Source: a virus. From it: a DNA stretch of 20,895 bases. The translations under genes and the position numbers were made by a program. The DNA is taken from positions 1 through 20,895 of IMG/VR virus record IMGVR_UViG_3300023176_003548; one strand, given 5' to 3'. Positions 7,672 through 12,434 of this stretch are shown piece by piece (the first letter of the stretch is position 1; every line of letters starts with the position of its first letter). Below the pieces are notes generated by a model. That model ran no database searches and had not been told where the DNA came from. It worked only from the letters and a program-made list of their open reading frames with translations.

Positions 7672-8346
7672 ATGGAATTAAGTGAAAATACAATTGGTAT
7701 TCTCAAAAACTTTGCATCAATAAATTCAAACATTGTTATTAAGCCTGGTAACAATATTTCTACTATCTCAGAAGCTAAAAATATTCTAGCCTCTGTTGAT
7801 TTACCAGAAGAATTTCCACAGGAAATTGGCGTTTATGACTTGAATGAATTTCTTGGCGTGTTAAGTCTTGTTGATACACCGAGATTAAAAATTAATGAGG
7901 ATCACGTCGTCATTGGAGATTCAACTGGACGATCAAAAATTCGTTACTTCTTTTCTGATAAAGAAATGTTGACGACTCCTACTAAGCCTGTAAACATGCC
8001 AGTATCTGATGTTCAATTTCATTTAGACAATGATACTTTAAATCGTATTAAACGAGCCGCTGCAGCTCTTGGCCATACTGAACTTTCTATTACACCAGGT
8101 AATGGATGCATTACGCTTACTGTAACAAGTTCAGATAACTCAACCGCAAATAGTTTTTCAATTGACGTAAATGGAGAATCTCAATCAGATAAATACAATT
8201 TTATTTTTAACATCTCAAACTTAAAAATGTTAGCTGGAAATTATGATGTTGAAATTTCATCTAAGCTAATTTCACAATTCAAAAAATCAGACGGTTCTTT
8301 AAAGTATTGGATCGCTCTTGAAAAAAATTCAAAATATGGAGAATAA
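7672..8346 (+). CDS. 45: gp45 sliding clamp
   Basis: 224 residues from ATG 7672, matching T4 gp45 (228). It is the trimeric DNA-encircling processivity clamp for gp43 and the mobile activator of late transcription through gp55/gp33. MELSENTIGILKNFASINS aligns directly with T4 MKLSKDTTALLKNFATINS. YDLNEFLGVLSLVD and FNISNLKMLAGNYDVEI are further matches. An in-frame ATG at 7660 is rejected because GGAG (7662-7665) serves 7672 and the family N-terminus begins there. It is the first gene of the clamp/clamp-loader run. Confidence 0.96.
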   Translation: MELSENTIGILKNFASINSNIVIKPGNNISTISEAKNILASVDLPEEFPQEIGVYDLNEFLGVLSLVDTPRLKINEDHVVIGDSTGRSKIRYFFSDKEMLTTPTKPVNMPVSDVQFHLDNDTLNRIKRAAAALGHTELSITPGNGCITLTVTSSDNSTANSFSIDVNGESQSDKYNFIFNISNLKMLAGNYDVEISSKLISQFKKSDGSLKYWIALEKNSKYGE

Positions 8347-8349
8347 ACT

Positions 8350-8547
8350 ATGGCAATGGACCATGATAAAGCATACGAAAAAATGAATCAAGTTGCACGC
8401 TCAACAATTGCAGTAATCGATACAATCGCTGCCCGTGGAGCTTTTAAAGGCGAAGAAATGTCAACAATTGGCCAGTTACGTGATAACTGCCAGCATGCTA
8501 TTCAGATTGTAGAAACGTATAAACAAGACGCTGCATCTGAATCTTAA
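8350..8547 (+). CDS. Small helical protein of unknown function between gp45 and gp44
   Basis: 65 residues, starting 3 nt after the gp45 stop, with GGAG at 8339-8342. A second ATG at 8356 is possible. It looks entirely alpha-helical: AYEKMNQVARSTIAVIDTIAA, then a FKGEEMSTIG turn, then QLRDNCQHAIQIVETYK. Overall mildly acidic, no membrane segment or metal motif. I do not recognise a family. Its place inside the clamp/clamp-loader operon suggests a replisome accessory role, but this is inference. Confidence 0.75.
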   Translation: MAMDHDKAYEKMNQVARSTIAVIDTIAARGAFKGEEMSTIGQLRDNCQHAIQIVETYKQDAASES

Positions 8548-8569
8548 TCTGTAAGGATAACTTTATATT

Positions 8570-9508
8570 ATGAATGATGACTTTCTGTGGGTCGAAAAAT
8601 ATCGTCCACAAACTATTGAACAAACTATCCTACCTACACAACTTAAAACAGTATTTCAAAAAATAGTCGAGTCCGGCGAAGTGCCTAATATGCTTTTTAC
8701 AGGCACTGCTGGTCTCGGCAAAACTACTGTAGCTAAAGCTTTATGCAATGAGCTTGATCTAGATTATATCTTAATTAATGGATCTGAAGAAGGAAACATT
8801 GATACTCTTCGTACGAAGATTAAACAGTTTGCTTCTTCTGTTTCCCTTGGCGGAGGATATAAAGTAGTTATTCTAGATGAGGCTGATTACTTAAATGCTC
8901 AATCTTTCCAACCAGCTCTTCGTGGTTTTATTGAAGAGTTTGCAAATAATTGTCGATTTATTCTTACTTGTAACTTTAAGAATCGCATTATTGAACCTCT
9001 TCATTCTCGGTGTTCTGTCTATGAGTTTAACACTGATCGTAAAACCCTAGCTCAACTTTCAATGCAAATGATGATTCGGTTAAAAGATATTCTACAAACT
9101 GAAAAGGTAGAATATGAAGAAAAAACTCTAGCTGAAGTCATTATGAAATATGGGCCAGACTGGCGTCGAGTTTTAAACGAATGTCAACGTTATGCAATTA
9201 GTGGTAAGATTGATGCTGGTATCCTTGTAAATCTAAGTGATACATCATATCAAAATTTAATGTCATATCTTAAAACTAAAGACTTTAAAAAAATGCGACA
9301 ATGGGTTGTCAATAATATTGACACTGATGCATCATCAATTTTTCGTGGTATTTACGATCGCATGTATGATAAAGTTAAGCCACAATCTATCCCTCAAATC
9401 GTTTTAATCTTAGCTGATTATCAATATAAGAATGCTTTTGTAGCAGACCATGAATTAAATGTTGTAGCATGTATGACTGAAATCATGGCCAACGTGGAGT
9501 TTCAATAA
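8570..9508 (+). CDS. 44: gp44 clamp-loader ATPase subunit
   Basis: 312 residues (T4 319). It is the AAA+ subunit that, with gp62, opens gp45 and loads it at primer-template junctions. WVEKYRPQTIEQ is the typical RFC/gp44 N-terminus. Walker A is GTAGLGKT (45-52), Walker B is VVILDEAD (99-106), sensor 1 is ILTCNFKNRI (from 131), and the arginine-finger motif is SRC (146-148). The ribosome binding site is AAGGA before ATG 8570. Its stop overlaps the next start in a TAATG junction (9506-9510). Confidence 0.97.
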   Translation: MNDDFLWVEKYRPQTIEQTILPTQLKTVFQKIVESGEVPNMLFTGTAGLGKTTVAKALCNELDLDYILINGSEEGNIDTLRTKIKQFASSVSLGGGYKVVILDEADYLNAQSFQPALRGFIEEFANNCRFILTCNFKNRIIEPLHSRCSVYEFNTDRKTLAQLSMQMMIRLKDILQTEKVEYEEKTLAEVIMKYGPDWRRVLNECQRYAISGKIDAGILVNLSDTSYQNLMSYLKTKDFKKMRQWVVNNIDTDASSIFRGIYDRMYDKVKPQSIPQIVLILADYQYKNAFVADHELNVVACMTEIMANVEFQ

Positions 9509-10113
9509 TGGCTGCATATGATGGTTTAAATAATGCGTGTATTTTTGACTTTGAAACGCTATCTCAAGAACAAACAAATGGCGTTGTTCTTTCAATGGCG
9601 ATGTTAAATTTTGCAGAGTCTAGATTTACTGGTGATATTCCATATACATTTGATGAGCTTGTGCAAAATACTAAAATGATTAAATTCAATGTTGAAGAAC
9701 AAGTTAAAAAATACAATCGTGAAATTAATAGAGACACTTTAACATGGTGGTCTGAGCAAGGAGAACTTGCAAAGCAGCAATTAAAACCAAGCGAAGATGA
9801 TGTTTCAATTGACCAGCTTTATAATTTCTTTATTGTAAATAAATCTGTAAATGTAAAAAAAGTTTACACACGTGGAAATACCTTTGATCCTATCTTCCTT
9901 GAATATATTATGAGACAAACAAATAGCCCTATGCCTTATGATTGGTGGGAAGTTAGAGATACACGGTCACTTATTGAAGGTTTATCTTGGGGGTCTGATT
10001 TAAAACATAGTTTTATTCCAGATGGTTGTGAAAATTTTATTGCTCATAATCCAAAGCATGATATTGCAATGGATGTTATGAGACTACAAGTATTAGTTCA
10101 AGCTATATCATGA
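9508..10113 (+). CDS. dexA: DexA-like DnaQ-fold 3'-5' exonuclease
   Basis: 201 residues (T4 DexA 227). DEDDh exonuclease motifs are complete: ExoI DFE (D14, E16), ExoII NTFDP (D127), ExoIII AHNPKHD (H184, D185). Matches to T4 DexA as I recall it include TFDELV, MIKFNVEEQ (T4 KIKFDLKSQ), DTLTWWSEQ (T4 STIEWWKNQ), LKPSEDDVS (T4 IAPSDEDVS) and VRDTRSLIEGL. DexA degrades single-stranded DNA 3' to 5'. It is overlapped at both ends (TAATG with gp44, ATGA with gp62), so it is cotranslated with the clamp loader. In T4, dexA lies elsewhere, beside dda. The name is by similarity; function in this position is inferred. Confidence 0.85.
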   Translation: MAAYDGLNNACIFDFETLSQEQTNGVVLSMAMLNFAESRFTGDIPYTFDELVQNTKMIKFNVEEQVKKYNREINRDTLTWWSEQGELAKQQLKPSEDDVSIDQLYNFFIVNKSVNVKKVYTRGNTFDPIFLEYIMRQTNSPMPYDWWEVRDTRSLIEGLSWGSDLKHSFIPDGCENFIAHNPKHDIAMDVMRLQVLVQAIS

Positions 10114-10490
10114 ATCATTTTGATTATTTAAATTCTATTAATTTAACAAAAACTGATATCATGGAAGATGATATTGCAGAAAAAGCATATAATTCTTTTA
10201 TGATTAATAGAGGTCTATCTTATTTCAACGACACGGTTCTTATGGCAAATGAAATGAACCTGTATTCACATCTAGACAAAAAGCTTCAATATCACTTTCT
10301 TATAAATATAGTACGAAAGCGGAAACGTTTTAGTAAATGGGCAAAGCCTGAAACTGAAAGTGATATTGAAGCGGTTAAAGAATATTATGGCTATAGTAAT
10401 GAAAAAGCCAAAGAAGCTCTAACCCTTCTGTCGCCTGAAAATATAAGTATAATAAAGAAAAAGGTGAGTAAAGGTGGAAGAAGAAAATAA
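10110..10490 (+). CDS. 62: gp62 clamp-loader small subunit (short form)
   Basis: 126 residues, clearly shorter than T4 gp62 (187). The conserved core is NRGLSYFNDTVLMANEMNLY, then HFLINIVRKRKRFSKWAKPE, matching T4 AMNLIG...NYLMAAVPRGKRYGKWAKL. A KEYYGYSNEKAKEAL helix and a basic tail KKKVSKGGRRK follow. Without gp62, gp44 cannot load the clamp. It overlaps the exonuclease by ATGA (10110-10113) and regA by 17 nt. Position and core motif make the call; the lost length is at the C-terminus. Confidence 0.87.
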   Translation: MNHFDYLNSINLTKTDIMEDDIAEKAYNSFMINRGLSYFNDTVLMANEMNLYSHLDKKLQYHFLINIVRKRKRFSKWAKPETESDIEAVKEYYGYSNEKAKEALTLLSPENISIIKKKVSKGGRRK

Positions 10491-10887
10491 GATTGTAGAG
10501 TGGAATCCAGATATGATGCTGGAAATAACTCTAAATGAGCCAGATGATTTTTTAAAAGTAAGAGAAACATTAACAAGAATTGGCGTAGCTTCACGCAAAG
10601 ATAAAAAGTTATATCAATCTTGTCATATTCTACATAAACAAGGTAGATATTTTATTGTTCATTTTAAAGAATTGTTTTTGTTAGATGGTAAAAAATCTAA
10701 TCTAGAAGAAAATGATATTGCACGTAGAAATACTGTTGCTACACTGATCAGTGATTGGGGTCTTATAGAAGTTGTTAATCCTTCTAAAATAGATTCAATT
10801 GCACCTCTAAGACAGATTAAAATTATATCTTTTAGAGATAAAGATCAGTGGGAACTTTGCCCTAAATATAATATTGGAAAAAAATGA
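10474..10887 (+). CDS. regA: RegA translational repressor
   Basis: 137 residues from GTG 10474, with GGTGAG at 10463-10468. RegA binds the start regions of early phage mRNAs, including its own and those of gp44/gp45 in T4, to repress translation. From residue 15, MLEITLNEPDDFLKVRETL aligns with T4 MIEITLKKPEDFLKVKETL. KLYQSCHIL, YFIVHFKE, SDWGLIEVV and CPKYNIGK also align. The first 14 residues are extra relative to T4. The true start could be ATG 10513 or 10516, but these lack a good ribosome binding site. An RNA-level autoregulatory site around the start is likely but cannot be defined here. Confidence 0.96.
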   Translation: MEEENKIVEWNPDMMLEITLNEPDDFLKVRETLTRIGVASRKDKKLYQSCHILHKQGRYFIVHFKELFLLDGKKSNLEENDIARRNTVATLISDWGLIEVVNPSKIDSIAPLRQIKIISFRDKDQWELCPKYNIGKK

Positions 10888-10922
10888 ATACCGGCTATTT
10901 AAAATTGTAATAGCTATAACTA

Positions 10923-10930
10923 TATAAATA
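10923..10930 (+). promoter_or_regulatory. T4-type late promoter of hsp20
   Basis: TATAAATA, an exact late-promoter match, lies in the gap between regA and hsp20. Transcription would begin near 10935-10937, which is exactly where a hairpin starts. Confidence 0.78.
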
Positions 10931-10935
10931 TTATC

Positions 10936-10957
10936 GGAGTGCGGATGGTCCGGCTCC
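10936..10957 (+). other. 5' leader hairpin of hsp20 mRNA
   Basis: GGAG (10936-10939) pairs with CTCC (10954-10957), and CGG (10942-10944) pairs with CCG (10950-10952). A T-G wobble (10940/10953) and one bulged G lie between, with a 5-nt loop. Placed at the predicted 5' end of the late transcript, it could protect the mRNA from 5'-end-dependent decay. The hsp20 Shine-Dalgarno (AAGGAG 10978-10983) is left free. Confidence 0.6.
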
Positions 10958-10989
10958 ACTTTTAATCTTGCTTGTAGAAGGAGATAACT

Positions 10990-11454
10990 ATGACAGGCGT
11001 ACAATCACTATTCCCACGTTCATCTTTTGTTGGCTTTGACCACTTATTAAACGAACTGGATTACGTAGCAAAACATTCACAAGATCATTACCCACCACAT
11101 AATATTTTAAGAACAGGTGAAACAGATTACCTGATCGAATTGGCAGTGGCTGGCTTTAGTAAAGACGAACTTAGCATTGAAGTTAAAGATCGTACTCTTA
11201 CTGTAAAGGGTGAACACGTGAGTAAAGGTCGCGAGTATATTCACCGTGGTATTTCCACTAAGAAATTCAAACGCACCTTCAGGCTGTCTGAGCACGTACA
11301 CGTAAACGGAGCGGATCTCATAGATGGAGTATTGTCAGTAGAACTGAAATACGAAATTCCACAGGAACTGCGTCCTCGTAAAATCGAAATCGGTCATTAC
11401 GAGGAATTAACAAATGACACAGACACTAAAGAGCTTCTTACAGAAGCTGATTAA
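10990..11454 (+). CDS. hsp20: Hsp20 / IbpA-like small heat-shock protein
   Basis: 154 residues. The alpha-crystallin domain spans about residues 38-135. ETDYLIELAVAGFSKDELSI is its opening strands, LTVKGEH is the mid-strand, FKRTFRLSEHVHVNGADLIDGVLSVEL is the dimer/strand region, and a C-terminal RKIEIG lies in the usual IxI position. It is an ATP-independent holdase; in phages it probably protects capsid or scaffold proteins. hsp20 genes near gp43 are known in marine T4-like phages. It has its own late promoter, a structured leader and a strong AAGGAG. Codon use is C/G-richer than its neighbours and resembles gp23, consistent with high late expression. The last 41 nt overlap the next gene. 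Confidence 0.94.
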   Translation: MTGVQSLFPRSSFVGFDHLLNELDYVAKHSQDHYPPHNILRTGETDYLIELAVAGFSKDELSIEVKDRTLTVKGEHVSKGREYIHRGISTKKFKRTFRLSEHVHVNGADLIDGVLSVELKYEIPQELRPRKIEIGHYEELTNDTDTKELLTEAD

Positions 11455-11638
11455 CAACTATCAGATGGCTAAAGCAATCAGACAAACAGAACATGAATTG
11501 CGTAAGCTAACTGATGCAGAATTGAACGATATTGGTATTAGCAGAGGCGATATCTACTCTATTGCTAGACAAGATGCAGATATGAAACAATCACATCTTA
11601 TCTCTCCTTTTAATCCTAATCTAAAAGGATTTGTCTAA
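11414..11638 (+). CDS. DUF1127-like small protein
   Basis: 74 residues. Residues about 22-50, IRQTEHELRKLTDAELNDIGISRGDI, match the DUF1127 pattern (R..L..L.D..L.DIG..R.DI), a small arginine-rich family abundant in Alphaproteobacteria and linked there to RNA and phosphate/arginine-related regulation. The start overlaps hsp20 by 41 nt, but GAGGA (11400-11404) supports ATG 11414. The stop overlaps the next start as TAATG. Carriage of a bacterial-type DUF1127 gene by a phage suggests acquisition from the host; its phage role is unknown. Confidence 0.8.
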   Translation: MTQTLKSFLQKLINNYQMAKAIRQTEHELRKLTDAELNDIGISRGDIYSIARQDADMKQSHLISPFNPNLKGFV

Positions 11639-11820
11639 TGGCTTTTTTAGTAGATACAGTCACTATCGATCATCGTTCATACTTCCAAAAACTTTGGGCC
11701 AGATTTTTAAGATGGACTGAAGTTGTTGGATATAGCAGAGCAGCTACTCATTTTGCAAGTCAAGGTCAATATGATCTAGCTAAGAATTGCATGATGCAAG
11801 TTGCAAAGCTGAAACGCTAA
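11638..11820 (+). CDS. Small host-like protein, partner of the DUF1127 gene
   Basis: 60 residues, starting in a TAATG overlap with the DUF1127 gene. The sequence YFQKLWARFLRWTEVVGYSRAATHFASQGQYDLAKNCMMQV resembles short alphaproteobacterial proteins with an aromatic/basic N-terminal helix and an A..LA..G.y.lAk..M pattern. Family assignment is tentative. The pair is likely cotranscribed with hsp20 from the late promoter. Confidence 0.68.
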   Translation: MAFLVDTVTIDHRSYFQKLWARFLRWTEVVGYSRAATHFASQGQYDLAKNCMMQVAKLKR

Positions 11821-11836
11821 CAGAAGAATCTTAGCG

Positions 11837-11857
11837 AAGGGGCTGTCATGGCCCCTT
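11837..11857 (+). terminator. Stable intergenic hairpin, weak terminator or processing site
   Basis: AAGGGGC (11837-11843) pairs perfectly with GCCCCTT (11851-11857) around a 7-nt loop. Only three T residues follow, so termination would be inefficient; an mRNA-end or processing role is equally likely. An ATG in the loop (11848) is in frame with the next gene but is not a plausible start. Confidence 0.6.
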
Positions 11858-11886
11858 TGATCACAACACAGACACAGGAGATTATT

Positions 11887-12117
11887 ATGTCTAATCCTTA
11901 TCAAATCCGTACAGACGTTCTAGCAATGGCAAAAGATATGCTAGACAAGCAATACGATACTCAAATGAAAATTGCTCAAACTATGTTTGAGGCTAACAAA
12001 GAGAACTTGGAACTAGCCACAGAAGCGTGGAACAGATATATCCCAAAAATGTATACGATGGAAGAGGTCATGGAAAAGGCCAATGAAATGTATTCATTTG
12101 TTTCAGAAAAAAAGTGA
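11887..12117 (+). CDS. Small helical phage protein of unknown function
   Basis: 76 residues from ATG 11887, with AGGAG at 11877-11881. The upstream in-frame ATG 11848 lies in a hairpin loop without a ribosome binding site. The protein is predicted helical: YQIRTDVLAMAKDMLDKQYDTQM, then TMFEANKENLELATEAWNRYIPK, then MEEVMEKANEMYSFVSEKK, with amphipathic spacing that resembles phasin-like proteins only loosely. Similar short proteins occur in marine T4-like phages to my memory, without an assigned function. No confident family. Confidence 0.72.
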   Translation: MSNPYQIRTDVLAMAKDMLDKQYDTQMKIAQTMFEANKENLELATEAWNRYIPKMYTMEEVMEKANEMYSFVSEKK

Positions 12118-12126
12118 AAAAAGGGG

Positions 12127-12155
12127 TTTACATTTAGTTTAAACTGTGGTAGACT
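12127..12155 (+). promoter_or_regulatory. Early promoter of the 62-residue gene
   Basis: GTTTACA (TTTACA 12127-12132), 17 nt, TGG then TAGACT (12150-12155). Start near 12162 is followed by AAGGAGG (12167-12173) and ATG 12181. Confidence 0.75.
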
Positions 12156-12180
12156 GATTCTATCATAAGGAGGAACTAAT

Positions 12181-12369
12181 ATGACTGCTGAATATACTTT
12201 TGATTGTGCTTGGGATTGTCCACTTGGTGATTTTCTTGAACTAATTGAAAAACACCAACTCACTCTTAAATCATTTATCGCAAATGGTCCTGGTGGTGGG
12301 AATCCAGAAATCACTGTAACTGGTGATCTCAACAACATCAATCTTTTTTCTAGAAAAATCAATGAATAA
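12181..12369 (+). CDS. Small protein of unknown function before gp43
   Basis: 62 residues with the strongest ribosome binding site in the window (AAGGAGG, 7 nt before ATG) and its own early promoter and terminator, so it forms a compact monocistronic unit. MTAEYTFDCAWDCPLGDFLE starts with two cysteines in a C-x3-C spacing. The middle FIANGPGGGNPEITVTGD is glycine-rich and followed by a predicted strand. The pattern (helix, GNPEITVTGD strand) might be a small alpha/beta fold. No family recognised. High early translation could suit a host-takeover function, but this is inference. Confidence 0.78.
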   Translation: MTAEYTFDCAWDCPLGDFLELIEKHQLTLKSFIANGPGGGNPEITVTGDLNNINLFSRKINE

Positions 12370-12375
12370 CAAATT

Positions 12376-12399
12376 AGGGGTGTACAACACCCCTTTTTT
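12376..12399 (+). terminator. Terminator that overlaps the gp43 promoter
   Basis: AGGGGTGT (12376-12383) pairs perfectly with ACACCCCT (12387-12394) across a 3-nt loop, and the T run extends 12394-12399. It ends the 62-residue gene. The promoter -35 TGTACA (12381-12386) is inside the stem-loop. Confidence 0.85.
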
Positions 12400-12409
12400 A
12401 TGTTAGAAT
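12381..12409 (+). promoter_or_regulatory. Early promoter of gp43, nested in a terminator
   Basis: TGTACA (12381-12386), 17 nt, TGT then TAGAAT (12404-12409). Start near 12416 gives a short leader carrying GGAGG (12423-12427) before the TTG at 12435. The spacer contains the right arm and T run of the terminator. Confidence 0.72.
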
Positions 12410-12434
12410 AGAATCCTAAGATGGAGGTAACACT

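Noticed and set aside
10311-10318. TATAAATA octamer within gp62
   Set aside because: Same reason; it could drive regA late, but there is no further support.
10892-10914. GCTATT / AATAGC inverted repeat after regA as a terminator
   Set aside because: AT-rich, 9-nt loop and no following T run; too weak to call.
11848-11886. ATG 11848 as start of the small helical protein
   Set aside because: It lies in the loop of a stable hairpin without a ribosome binding site. AGGAG at 11877-11881 supports ATG 11887.
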